Below are positions 15,346 to 23,636 of a stretch of DNA of 27,247 nt, one piece after another. The notes below the pieces were generated by a model, which saw only the letters and a list, made by a program, of their open reading frames with translations, searched no databases and had not been told where the DNA came from. Both the position numbers and the translations under genes were made by a program. The stretch lies in the IMG/VR virus record IMGVR_UViG_3300034198_007761, positions 1 to 27,247 of that record. One strand, 5' to 3'. How positions within the stretch are numbered: position 1 is the first letter of the stretch; each line of letters opens with the position of its first letter. This DNA is from a virus.

Positions 15346-16177
15346 TACGGTACATAGAAGCTATCAATGGAGATCTGAAGTCTTCAATGCTTATTTTGAA
15401 GTTCAGTTTCCTAATACACCTAAGCTAGAGCTTTTGGCTGTTAGTGCTGACCTTGAGCAAAATATAGAAGAGCACGACATTCTTACTATTACTTTTAAAG
15501 GTAAGCCATTTAAAAAAGATACTCAACTAGCCTATGGCGACCCAGTAAAATTTATATACAAGTCTGGCAAAGAGGTTTACAACTTTGTAGGTAAAGTCAA
15601 TAGAATTGTTCAAAAAGCATCCTTACATGGTGTAGGAGAGACTGTAGTTCAATGTATCTCTGCAAGTTCTGTTTTAAAAGAAACCTCTCAAAAGATTTAT
15701 ACAAACGTCACCGCGGATCAGTGTGTTGCTAGAGTGGCTGCCGCTGTTGGGTGTCGAGCCGTGACTCAGCGCCACCCACGAGTACGTCAAACTATTGCTC
15801 ATACAGGAGAAACATACTGGCAATTTTTACGTAGTCAAGCTAAGCAGACAGGGTTTGCTCTTAGGGCTGAAAATACAACAATTACTTTTGTTTCTAAAGA
15901 AAAAATTACAGCGGCTAAAAAAAGTCAAGCCCCATATTTCTTGTATTTTGATAGCCCAACAGATGGGGCTACCACCGCTTCTTTTAGAGCTCTTGGAACA
16001 ATAGTTTATTTCCACCCGCTTATTTCAGATGCCTCTCCTGAAACTGGGGTAAAGGTAGACCGAGTAGTAACTGGCCAAGACTTAAAGGGTAATAAAGCAA
16101 TTAAAGCTATCCATAAAAATTCTGCCCCAACATCTAGCCCAAGCGCTGTGCGCCCTAGTGAGGACTATTTCCTATGA
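15338..16177 (+). CDS. Baseplate hub protein, N-terminal part (gpD/gp27-like)
   Basis: This gene encodes 279 aa, overlapping the previous gene by eight bases. The first ~100 residues form a beta-barrel-like domain with ILTITFKGKPF and KVNRIVQKASLHGVGETVVQ. Then ADQCVARVAAAVGCRAV leads into a YWQFLRSQAKQTGFALRAEN block, typical of late control gpD, gp27 and VgrG hub domains, where a helix precedes W.FL...A...GF. The rest of the hub fold appears to be supplied by the next gene, which begins in an ATGA overlap. The last ~60 residues are low-complexity and Ser/Pro rich, suggesting a flexible end. The hub forms a trimer that adapts the hexameric tube to the spike. Confidence 0.78.
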   Translation: MNNTVHRSYQWRSEVFNAYFEVQFPNTPKLELLAVSADLEQNIEEHDILTITFKGKPFKKDTQLAYGDPVKFIYKSGKEVYNFVGKVNRIVQKASLHGVGETVVQCISASSVLKETSQKIYTNVTADQCVARVAAAVGCRAVTQRHPRVRQTIAHTGETYWQFLRSQAKQTGFALRAENTTITFVSKEKITAAKKSQAPYFLYFDSPTDGATTASFRALGTIVYFHPLISDASPETGVKVDRVVTGQDLKGNKAIKAIHKNSAPTSSPSAVRPSEDYFL

Positions 16178-16767
16178 CAGCCAGTATTTCAAAAAAGAAT
16201 GCCAAGATTGGGTATAAAAAACATTACCCTTATGAGGTTGTAAGTAATGTAAATGACTCTAAATTACTAGCTGACTCCTTAAGCCAAACCCACAAGTATC
16301 AGTATCTTATGGAAATACACACTGTGGGTGACGCCAGTATTCGCCCATATGATCCCGTGTATTTTGACGGCTTACCTAATGGTCTTTCAGGATATTGGAC
16401 TGTATTATCTGTAAAGCACAGGTTTGGCGGATCTCACGGTTACTACATGCTTGAAATGATTGTAGGAACAAATACTTTGGGTGAGGTAAACCCTGAAGCC
16501 GCTAAAGCAGTTGCCGTAAGAGATATTGAGGGAGAACTAGGAAATCAATCTCTTACAGTTTCAGACTCCATATTGCAGCAAATACCGCTCTCACCAAATG
16601 AGACAGACTTTCCAGAACCAAGACCGTTACCAGGGCCAGCTGTTTCTGCATCAGACTTAGACTTTCCAAACAATACTGATGATCTGTATGCAATTGCACC
16701 CCCATCTTTTTCTAATGTAAAAAATAGCGTGTCGTGGGTTGCGTCTTTAGAGAGTAAAATAATCTAA
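16174..16767 (+). CDS. Baseplate hub protein, C-terminal part (gpD/gp27-like)
   Basis: This gene encodes 197 aa, starting in an ATGA overlap with the preceding hub gene. The first ~110 residues contain a helix (SKLLADSLSQTHKYQYLMEI) followed by a beta-domain with GDASIRPYDPVYFDGLPNGL and SGYWTVLSVKHRF, then GYYMLEMIVG. This matches the end of gpD/VgrG-type hubs, where a dilated barrel carries a (I/V)RP.D.V...G......G.W.V..V.H pattern. The remainder (about 115-197) is acidic and Pro-rich with no clear fold. In most phages this and the previous domain are one polypeptide; here they are two adjacent genes with coupled translation. It probably binds the spike protein encoded next. Confidence 0.75.
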   Translation: MTASISKKNAKIGYKKHYPYEVVSNVNDSKLLADSLSQTHKYQYLMEIHTVGDASIRPYDPVYFDGLPNGLSGYWTVLSVKHRFGGSHGYYMLEMIVGTNTLGEVNPEAAKAVAVRDIEGELGNQSLTVSDSILQQIPLSPNETDFPEPRPLPGPAVSASDLDFPNNTDDLYAIAPPSFSNVKNSVSWVASLESKII

Positions 16768-17309
16768 TGGTAACTACTGCAAATATTGATTATGGTATGG
16801 ACCCTCAGGGTAGATTTAGGTTTTATGGAATCTATGCTGGAAAAGTTCGTGATAATAAAGACCCCCTTAAAAAATCACGTTTAAAAATAAGCGTAGATCA
16901 ACCTACTGGTGGAGAAATAACAGCTTGGGCAGAAGCCTGCCTTCCAGTTACTAGCAATAGTAACCACCCCGATCACCAAGAACATACTGCTGCTCAAATT
17001 GCTACTCTTCTTACTACACAATCCACCTCAGCTTCAGGAGCAGACCCTCAGGGAGGCTCTGTAGGTATAACGATCCCTGCGTTAACCGTGGTAGCTAAGA
17101 GTGGAGCTGGTACCCTTAAACATCCTCATAAAACGAGTGTAGATAAAACAAATAAGTGGAATGGCTCTTCAGGTACCGTCTTTAATGACGCAACAAGTAC
17201 AAATGAGCATACCCCACATAGACTTGTTCCAGATATTGGGCAACAAGTGTGGGTTATGTTTATAGCTGGAGATCCTGGACACCCTGTATGGATTGGAGTG
17301 CGGCTATGA
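16767..17309 (+). CDS. Baseplate spike / gpV-gp5-like OB-fold protein
   Basis: This gene encodes 180 aa. The N-terminal segment (FYGIYAGKVRDNKDPLKKSR, then LKISVD and AWAEACLPV around residue 54) and the C-terminal segment (VPDIGQQVWVMFIAGDPGHP, then VWIGVRL, from residue 154) together make the OB-fold of gpV and T4 gp5 N-terminal domains, which sit under the hub. Between them lies an unusual insertion of about 90 residues (about 62-152) that is rich in His, Ser and Thr. No triple-stranded beta-helix follows and no PAAR-like tip is encoded next to it, so the protein is shorter than classical spikes. The start overlaps the previous stop (TAATG) and the stop overlaps the next start (ATGA). Confidence 0.83.
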   Translation: MVTTANIDYGMDPQGRFRFYGIYAGKVRDNKDPLKKSRLKISVDQPTGGEITAWAEACLPVTSNSNHPDHQEHTAAQIATLLTTQSTSASGADPQGGSVGITIPALTVVAKSGAGTLKHPHKTSVDKTNKWNGSSGTVFNDATSTNEHTPHRLVPDIGQQVWVMFIAGDPGHPVWIGVRL

Positions 17310-17722
17310 AGGCTATTTCCTACCCATTTACTCTAGACACTCGTGGTGCCGTACTATCGACATCCTTTAGCCCTAAAATTTATCTGGATAGGGTGCTCAC
17401 ACTATTGAGTACAAATATAGGTCAAAGACCGACGCGCCCAGACTATGGAGTAGACCTTTCCGCTGCTTTCTTTGAAAATGAGTACATTTACAATGGGGGA
17501 GATATAACTACTTACAAAAAAGCGGTAGAACAAGCAATTAGAGTTGCGGTTGCAAATTGGTTGCCTGATATTACTATAGACGAGATTACTATTACAAATC
17601 CAGATATTGAAGGGTTTGCAAGTATTACTATCTTGATCGGTGTTCCTGGAAACCTTCAACTAACACTTAATACTACTACAGCGATCTTTGGCGCTGACGG
17701 AACGATAACGAGGACATCATGA
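17306..17722 (+). CDS. gp25-like baseplate wedge protein
   Basis: This gene encodes 138 aa from the ATG at 17306, chosen because it makes an ATGA overlap with the spike gene. An in-frame ATG at 17249 would duplicate coding sequence already used by the OB-fold. The protein has the gp25/gpW pattern: YLDRVLTLLSTNIGQRPTRP at the start of the domain, then DYGVDLSAAFFEN, a helix KKAVEQAIRVAVANWLPDIT, and a C-terminal strand ASITILIGVPGN. In T4 gp25 binds gp6 and starts sheath assembly on the baseplate, so its place before the J-like gene is as expected. The ATGA overlap at 17719 couples it to that gene. Confidence 0.9.
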   Translation: MKAISYPFTLDTRGAVLSTSFSPKIYLDRVLTLLSTNIGQRPTRPDYGVDLSAAFFENEYIYNGGDITTYKKAVEQAIRVAVANWLPDITIDEITITNPDIEGFASITILIGVPGNLQLTLNTTTAIFGADGTITRTS

Positions 17723-19263
17723 GTGAAATATCGATTAATTATACAGCTAGAGATTATGAATCTTTAAAACAAGAGCTCATTAACCTAGTAAGTTTAAATA
17801 CAGGTAAGGCGTGGACTCCCTCTGATAACTCCGATTTAGGTGCTGTGTTGGTTGAAGCCTTTGCATATATGGGCGACATAATGTCTTATTATATTGATCG
17901 CGTTGCTAATGAAACTTTGGTAGAGACCGCTGTAAAAACAGAAACCCTTTTAAATTTTGCATCATTGTATGGAATTAAGCCTTCAGGCCCTACCCCAGCA
18001 CAAGTTTCTATTGACTTTGTAAATGTTAGTGATAAAGTTGTAGACCTACCTATTGGAACTCAAGTAATGGCCCCCTTAAATTATGGCCCATTTTCTCAGG
18101 CATACTTTGAAACAATTGAGGGCTATACAGCTATCCAACCAGATCAAACTATTACTATTAATGCAATTGAAGGAAAAACCGTAAATACTGATCGAGAAGA
18201 TTATATCGACCCAACTTACCATAAACCTTTGCCTTTAAATTTGGGGACATCTAATGGGTTAGCTAATCAAGAGATTCAGATATTAGATACTGGTGTTCTT
18301 GATGCCTCCCTTATTGTTTATGTTGGGCAAGGTGTTGCTTTTGCACCCTGGGCTTATGTAAATACCTTAGTTGAATATGGCCCAGAAAGCTTGGTATTTA
18401 CTACCTCACAAAATTCAGACGGAACATTAAATGTTATTTTTGGTGATGGTGTTAATGGCACTATACCACCTTCTGGACAGTTAATTAGCGCTTTGTATAA
18501 AACAAGCGTAGGAAGATATGGAAACGTCATATCTGGAGCAATTACAGAGCTTTCTTTTATTCCGGGAAATATTGATCCGGAGTCTTTGACATACTTTAGC
18601 GTTAATAATGGCTCCGCCGCTATTGGCGGCGCAGATGCGGATGATTTCTCTCAATTACGTAAACGTATTAAAGCATCGATTATATCTAGACGTCGTGCTG
18701 TAACTCTTTTAGATTATGAATATCTTGCATATCAGGTTACTACATTGGGTAGAGCAAAAGCCTCATCTGCAGTATATAGCTTAGTTAATCTGTATATTCA
18801 ATCTCAAAATGATGGAACATCTACTCCTGGAATTGTTTCTGGAAGTCCAACAACATCTTGGGGTAAATTAAAGATTGCAGTTGAAACTTACTTATCAGAT
18901 AAGATTCCTGTAGGCGTAACCCTAAACGTTCAGCAACCCACATATGTTCCTATCTATTTAGATGTAGCCGTATCTATTGGCGGAGCATATAAACGCAGTA
19001 CTGTAAGACTCGCTATCTATAAAGCTTTGCTTGGAGCTGGTGGGTTATTTGAATATGATAAGAATGAATTTGGCAGAACAATTCCTTTATCTACAGTTAT
19101 TGCAGCCTTAGCTGGTGTAGATGGTGTGGTATCAGCAAACGTTACTAAGTTAAATATTGACAATACCTCAACTGCTACAACTGTCGTATTAAGTAATAAC
19201 CAAATCCCATATCTACTTCCAGCTAACCTAACTATTACGGTTACTGGCGGAATCAACCTCTAA
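17719..19263 (+). CDS. Baseplate J / T4 gp6-like wedge protein
   Basis: This gene encodes 514 aa. The N-terminus shows the baseplate-J pattern: a YTARDYESLKQELINLV helix, then the PSDNSDLGAVLVEAFAYMGD segment and YYIDRVANETLVETA. The middle has a beta-domain with IPPSGQLISALYKTSVGRYG and a later ARRAV-like helix (RRRAVTLLDYEYLAYQVT), common to J proteins. C-terminal strands include YVPIYLDVAVSIGG and end NLTITVTGG. Wedge proteins of this family form the iris around the hub that opens when the baseplate switches state. The preceding gp25-like and following fibre genes fit. The stop is followed by AAGGAG and the next gene nine bases later. Confidence 0.93.
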   Translation: MSEISINYTARDYESLKQELINLVSLNTGKAWTPSDNSDLGAVLVEAFAYMGDIMSYYIDRVANETLVETAVKTETLLNFASLYGIKPSGPTPAQVSIDFVNVSDKVVDLPIGTQVMAPLNYGPFSQAYFETIEGYTAIQPDQTITINAIEGKTVNTDREDYIDPTYHKPLPLNLGTSNGLANQEIQILDTGVLDASLIVYVGQGVAFAPWAYVNTLVEYGPESLVFTTSQNSDGTLNVIFGDGVNGTIPPSGQLISALYKTSVGRYGNVISGAITELSFIPGNIDPESLTYFSVNNGSAAIGGADADDFSQLRKRIKASIISRRRAVTLLDYEYLAYQVTTLGRAKASSAVYSLVNLYIQSQNDGTSTPGIVSGSPTTSWGKLKIAVETYLSDKIPVGVTLNVQQPTYVPIYLDVAVSIGGAYKRSTVRLAIYKALLGAGGLFEYDKNEFGRTIPLSTVIAALAGVDGVVSANVTKLNIDNTSTATTVVLSNNQIPYLLPANLTITVTGGINL

Positions 19264-19272
19264 AGGAGAAAC

Positions 19273-19836
19273 ATGACAGCCACCTATCCCTCATCGGTAA
19301 GACAACTTACTCCTAAGATTGATATCCAAGATACAGTCTTAGCAGATCACGTAAACGTTCTTCAAGAAGAAATTCGTGCTATTGAAACAGCTCTTGGTGC
19401 AGCCTCAACGAGTAATAGTATTCTGGTATCTAGCTACTCTGGAAGTTTTAGCCAATCTACAAACTGGTCTACGCTGGGTGATCGTCTTTTAAACATTGAA
19501 GCCGGTCTTATTAGCGGTACAGGTACTTCAAGTAGTTATGTTTCAAAGACTGGCGACTCTATTATCCCTGCAGTAGGAAAAGCGGGCTTAGCAATCAATG
19601 CTCGCAGCGGAAATTTATTAAATCTTTTTGAAACAAAAGATAGCGCATCAGCACTAGGATTTAACGTAGACTATACAGGCAAGCCTAAATACGGAACCTA
19701 TGCGGTATTATATGTGGGCAGTTCTGAATACACTTCACTACAAAATGCAACATCAGCTGCGGCTACGGCTGCTGCTACTGCTCAGGCAACTGCCTCAGCT
19801 GCAAATATTAGCCCATTTTTATTGGCGGGGATGTAA
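19273..19836 (+). CDS. Baseplate-proximal fibre or fibre-anchor protein
   Basis: This gene encodes 187 aa with AAGGAG at 19263-19268 just before the ATG. The N-terminal part (DIQDTVLADHVNVLQEEIRA, then IETALG) matches the opening common to short tail fibres, where a D.V.A..VN.L..E...IE..LG helix is followed by LGDRLLNIEAGL. A beta-rich central section (about 90-150) includes LFETKDSASALGFNVDYTGK, like fibre shaft repeats. The C-terminal ~35 residues are an Ala/Thr-rich helix. It lies between the wedge gene and the giant gpI-like fibre gene, so it probably forms an anchor or small fibre at the baseplate rim. No enzymatic site is visible. Confidence 0.68.
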   Translation: MTATYPSSVRQLTPKIDIQDTVLADHVNVLQEEIRAIETALGAASTSNSILVSSYSGSFSQSTNWSTLGDRLLNIEAGLISGTGTSSSYVSKTGDSIIPAVGKAGLAINARSGNLLNLFETKDSASALGFNVDYTGKPKYGTYAVLYVGSSEYTSLQNATSAAATAAATAQATASAANISPFLLAGM

Positions 19837-19844
19837 TTTAACAA

Positions 19845-22800
19845 ATGGCAACAGTCAGCTCTAAATATGGCGCAGGTATATACGGTATATCTAAATACGG
19901 CGAGAAAGAAGTCAGCCGTACTTATTATGCTGCAAACCTAAACGGATGGTGTTATACCTTTAATACGGTATCACTAATCTGGACGTCTATTGCAACTGAC
20001 CCAACAGATCCTGCACCAACCCATTGGAAGCTAGTAAGAAGCTTTACTGGTCTACCTGATAATCCTTTTGAGGCTACAGGCCTTACTGGAGACGAGTGGT
20101 CATCTTTTAGAACCACCTATATTGATCAAAATATTGCTAATGATAACCTCCAGGTTAACTATTCAATTTGGCTCTTTAATGGAGAAGATTGGATTCTTTG
20201 TGGACAAAAAGATATTGTAATTGTTCAAGAAACAAATACCCTAACTAAAGTACTTAAATGGCTTCCTAGAGCATGGCTAAACCCTATAGATGCTACCGGA
20301 GAAGTTCTTGGTGAACCAGAACAAGACAATGATTTAGTAAATACTCTACGTGCCTATACATTTATGTATGATAAGTTTGATGCAGAAATTGACATTCTTC
20401 AAAGTGTATCCGCTCAAAATTCTCACAGTGCTTTACTGCCTAATCAGATGTCAGAGCTTGGATTTACGTATGAACCTGCACTAGGAGATAGCTATCACCG
20501 AGCCCTGTATAAAGCCGGAAACGTTATTAATGGATCTAAAGGTACCGCTGGAGCTATTGATGCATATGTTACGGGCCTTACTCATTTAGGTAACTATATT
20601 GAAATTGGCCATAATTTAATGCTTGATTATAACGATTCCTCGTTTGAGGAGTCTATAGGTCGTTGGTATACAAGTAAAGGAACTTTTGTTTCTTGCACCT
20701 ATGCAAATTCTTTAAGCGTATTGGGCACAGCGATAACCCCCCCAGACCTGCCATTAGCAGATGCTTTATTTCCACCTCGTGGAGCAGGCTTTGGAGTATT
20801 AACAATTCCAGAAGATTTTGTACCTACATTAAGTATGCGTTTACCGTCTGTAACTGTAAGTCCTCTTCTTTATGGAACACCTGTAAAAGAAAAAACAAGA
20901 TATTTATTTTCAGGATGGGTTCGACACCTTACATCTAGTGCAACTGTTTCAGTAACAATTTACTGGTATAACTCTATTGGTGAGGGTATTGGAAATAACA
21001 CCTCCTCAACCCCAATCACTACAACAACTACCTGGAAAGAGTTTACTTCAAAGTCTGATGCTGGACGAAATGGTCAACTGTCTCCAGCTAATGCTGCCTA
21101 CGCGGTTATATCCTTTTCAGTAACAAGTTCAGTAACTACTACTTCTAAACTTTTATTTGATATGTTCCAGTTAGCTCAAGCAGACGTAAGTCTAGAGTTT
21201 GAAGATGCTCGCCGAGTTAGAGTCTATTTACAAGGTGAAACAGAAAATTTTCTTCCTAACCCAAGTTTTGAACAAGGTATCGGTGGATGGACCGTATCTC
21301 CAAACGCATCATATGCTCAAGATCCAACTGTTTACAATAATGCTTTAATCTCAGGAACCTGTCTTGGTGAAATTACAATACAAACTCCTGGACCTGCTTG
21401 GGTTGCCTCAGATTGGTTTGTTGTTCAACCTGGATTAAACTATACTTTTAGTGCACACCTTGGAACTCACTATCCTAATTTTGGTAGGGTTCAGCTTCGT
21501 ATTGAGTTTTCTAATCGTGAATCAGTAGAACTTCAAGTTAAAACATTTGAAGATGAAAATGGGTCATACTATAGCAATGATTATTACTATGTTGAGTCAG
21601 ACATTGTTACTTTAAGTGCTCATTACGTTTTGGATGAAAATGGGAATCCAATTGTAGACGCCTTTGAACCCGGTCAACCTATTCAATATATCCCGGACAT
21701 TGCAAGACTACACGTAACTGGAATTGCGCCGCAATACACCAGAGACTCTGGAGAACCTATGGCAAAGGTATCTATCCATTGGCTGGATACAAATCAAAGA
21801 TCAGAAACTTGTTATATGGATGCACTTTTATTCCAACCTTCAAATTCTTTAACCCCGTATTTTGACGGCAGCGGAGCACCAACTCCAGAAAATCCGGTGA
21901 CAGATTACTTCTTTAAAGATGCTGATTGTTTTTGGGAATACAAAAATATAGCAAACTTTATTACTAACCCATCATTTTCTAGTACAACAGGGTGGGCTAC
22001 CGAATCCGGATCTACACTAACTTCAGATACTGCTGGTATGGCAGCTACTAGAGCTGTAGAACCAAATGGAACTCTAAGTAATACAACAATTCTTCCTGAA
22101 CCATATGGTCCATACGTAGGCACTACTATGGGAAAAGTTTCTTATAACATAAACGTAGGTGGCGGAATTAGTACTACTGTGTATTTGCCTTCTCCGGCTG
22201 TGGGTGGTGAAGATTTTGTAGTATCTGCGTTTGTTAGGGCTGCCGAAGCTTTATACACAATCTCTACTTCTGGTGGCGGCGTTACAACCTCTACGACTAT
22301 GGAAGTTTACCAACACGATCAATATCAGTGGATTAGAATTGTAGCAGTCAGACAACTATTGCCGGGTGAAACCTCATTTACTATGAGTGTTCATGCAACC
22401 CCTCCCCCACCATTTTTTCCAGGTGGTCCTGCAGGATATACAATTGGTCCTACTAACTTTTTTCATATTGATGCTGCTCAAGCTGAATATGGACGCATTC
22501 CTACAGGATATGTTGGTCCAGACTCTGTTGGGTCTCATACAATTCCAAATACCGGAAACCTAGCTACCAACATGCACGTTGCTCAGACTCAAAGTATTGG
22601 TGGAGGAAAAAGTTCTTATATTCCAAACTATGGGGTAAAACTTTCCCGCCTAACAAATTCTCTAGGTTTAGTTATGCCGCATGGAAGTACTTGGTGTGTA
22701 AAACCTGGGTTCCCTACAGAAAACTATCCAGATTTAACTGAGTCGTTAATTTCAAACGCTTCATTTGAAAAAAGCCTTGGTGGTTGGACCGGAAATAATT

Positions 22801-23330
22801 CGATATTAAATCGAGTTGTTTCTAGAGGATCTTTATTTGGAGATTTTGTAACGCATGGGGCTGCTTATTGCAAAGTAATTAGTAGTGGAACAAATAGCTC
22901 TACCAAAGCCTTTGGTATTCATACTGATCAATTTAAGGTCTATGCTGGAAGAGGATATTACTCTTCTATAGCTTTACGTCCAGATAATAGTAACTCCACA
23001 AGTGGTACTTATAAACTAAGAGTTGACTACTACACTGAAGGTGATAGTCAAATTAAGGTCTACTATGGAATTACAGACGTAGCGACTAGTACTTACGCTT
23101 TTTCTGTGTCTACTTCCTCATTTGAGGGGGCCTATTCTGAGGTTACAGATACTTATCGTCAAAAAGTAGTTTCAATTACTAGGACTGATCGGTGGGCATT
23201 CGTAAACCTCATCATGCCCGCCTTCTCAACAGTGGGGGCTAGCTACGCCGTTTTGACAGTAACCTATACACCTGCTACCTTCGTAGCTGGACAGGCCTTC
23301 CATATTGACAGGGCTATTTTTAGAGAGTAG
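19845..23330 (+). CDS. Giant receptor-binding fibre: gpI-like N-terminus, four CBM-like repeats
   Basis: This gene encodes 1161 aa. The N-terminal 120 residues are a small domain starting with YGAGIYGISKYG. At about 128-255 there is a phage-tail-protein-I-like domain: LTKVLKWLPRAWL, LPNQMSELGF and KGTAGAIDAYVTGL. The rest is beta-rich and contains four diverged repeats, each opening with an N/D-x-SF-(E)...GW element near residues 263, 472, 708 and 971. This opening is typical of CBM4/9-like, galactose-binding-fold carbohydrate modules, and each repeat later has a (F/Y)...(A/G)W or D..Q..-type strand. The protein probably attaches to the wedge and recognises surface glycans. The ribosome binding site is weak, and the start lies eight bases after the previous stop. 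Confidence 0.82.
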   Translation: MATVSSKYGAGIYGISKYGEKEVSRTYYAANLNGWCYTFNTVSLIWTSIATDPTDPAPTHWKLVRSFTGLPDNPFEATGLTGDEWSSFRTTYIDQNIANDNLQVNYSIWLFNGEDWILCGQKDIVIVQETNTLTKVLKWLPRAWLNPIDATGEVLGEPEQDNDLVNTLRAYTFMYDKFDAEIDILQSVSAQNSHSALLPNQMSELGFTYEPALGDSYHRALYKAGNVINGSKGTAGAIDAYVTGLTHLGNYIEIGHNLMLDYNDSSFEESIGRWYTSKGTFVSCTYANSLSVLGTAITPPDLPLADALFPPRGAGFGVLTIPEDFVPTLSMRLPSVTVSPLLYGTPVKEKTRYLFSGWVRHLTSSATVSVTIYWYNSIGEGIGNNTSSTPITTTTTWKEFTSKSDAGRNGQLSPANAAYAVISFSVTSSVTTTSKLLFDMFQLAQADVSLEFEDARRVRVYLQGETENFLPNPSFEQGIGGWTVSPNASYAQDPTVYNNALISGTCLGEITIQTPGPAWVASDWFVVQPGLNYTFSAHLGTHYPNFGRVQLRIEFSNRESVELQVKTFEDENGSYYSNDYYYVESDIVTLSAHYVLDENGNPIVDAFEPGQPIQYIPDIARLHVTGIAPQYTRDSGEPMAKVSIHWLDTNQRSETCYMDALLFQPSNSLTPYFDGSGAPTPENPVTDYFFKDADCFWEYKNIANFITNPSFSSTTGWATESGSTLTSDTAGMAATRAVEPNGTLSNTTILPEPYGPYVGTTMGKVSYNINVGGGISTTVYLPSPAVGGEDFVVSAFVRAAEALYTISTSGGGVTTSTTMEVYQHDQYQWIRIVAVRQLLPGETSFTMSVHATPPPPFFPGGPAGYTIGPTNFFHIDAAQAEYGRIPTGYVGPDSVGSHTIPNTGNLATNMHVAQTQSIGGGKSSYIPNYGVKLSRLTNSLGLVMPHGSTWCVKPGFPTENYPDLTESLISNASFEKSLGGWTGNNSILNRVVSRGSLFGDFVTHGAAYCKVISSGTNSSTKAFGIHTDQFKVYAGRGYYSSIALRPDNSNSTSGTYKLRVDYYTEGDSQIKVYYGITDVATSTYAFSVSTSSFEGAYSEVTDTYRQKVVSITRTDRWAFVNLIMPAFSTVGASYAVLTVTYTPATFVAGQAFHIDRAIFRE

Positions 23331-23339
23331 GTTAGCCGC

Positions 23340-23615
23340 ATGACTCTTGTAGTAATATCCGCTTTAGCTACGGCTTGTCTTTTAACCGCTGTAGAAAGCT
23401 TAATTATACCTTTAGGTAAGTGGCGAGGCTTATTAGCGCTGGTTATATCTATCCCGGCGTGTCTTTTACTGGGAATTGCTTTAAAGCCATTAGCAGTATA
23501 TTCTCTGGCTTCAACGTTCCTCGGTTTGACATTATCGCTAGTCGTGGAGCAAACTTTCACCGGAATTTCTGTAAGGGAATTTCGCGGTCTACCCAAAAAG
23601 GTGGATCACATTTAG
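23340..23615 (+). CDS. Three-helix membrane protein, possible holin
   Basis: This gene encodes 91 aa. Three hydrophobic stretches are visible: residues 2-19, 29-49 and 52-70, separated by short loops with E19 and K27/R29. The final ~20 residues are soluble and basic. The size and three-helix layout resemble class I holins, and holins often follow tail fibre genes. However, no endolysin gene is adjacent and the downstream genes are for replication, so another membrane role is equally possible. The ATG at 23340 lies nine bases after the previous stop and has no strong ribosome binding site. Confidence 0.62.
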   Translation: MTLVVISALATACLLTAVESLIIPLGKWRGLLALVISIPACLLLGIALKPLAVYSLASTFLGLTLSLVVEQTFTGISVREFRGLPKKVDHI

Positions 23616-23636
23616 TACATAGAAAAGAGAGGGCAA

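Noticed and set aside
17249-17305. Longer gp25-like protein from ATG 17249
   Set aside because: The extra codons use the conserved end of the OB-fold gene in another frame, and ATG 17306 makes a regular ATGA overlap.
23253-23281. TTGACA at 23253-23258 (and a second at 23526-23531) as promoters for the membrane protein or replication genes
   Set aside because: No acceptable -10 box follows at 16-18 bases (TACCTT and CAAACT are only half matches), and both lie inside coding sequence.
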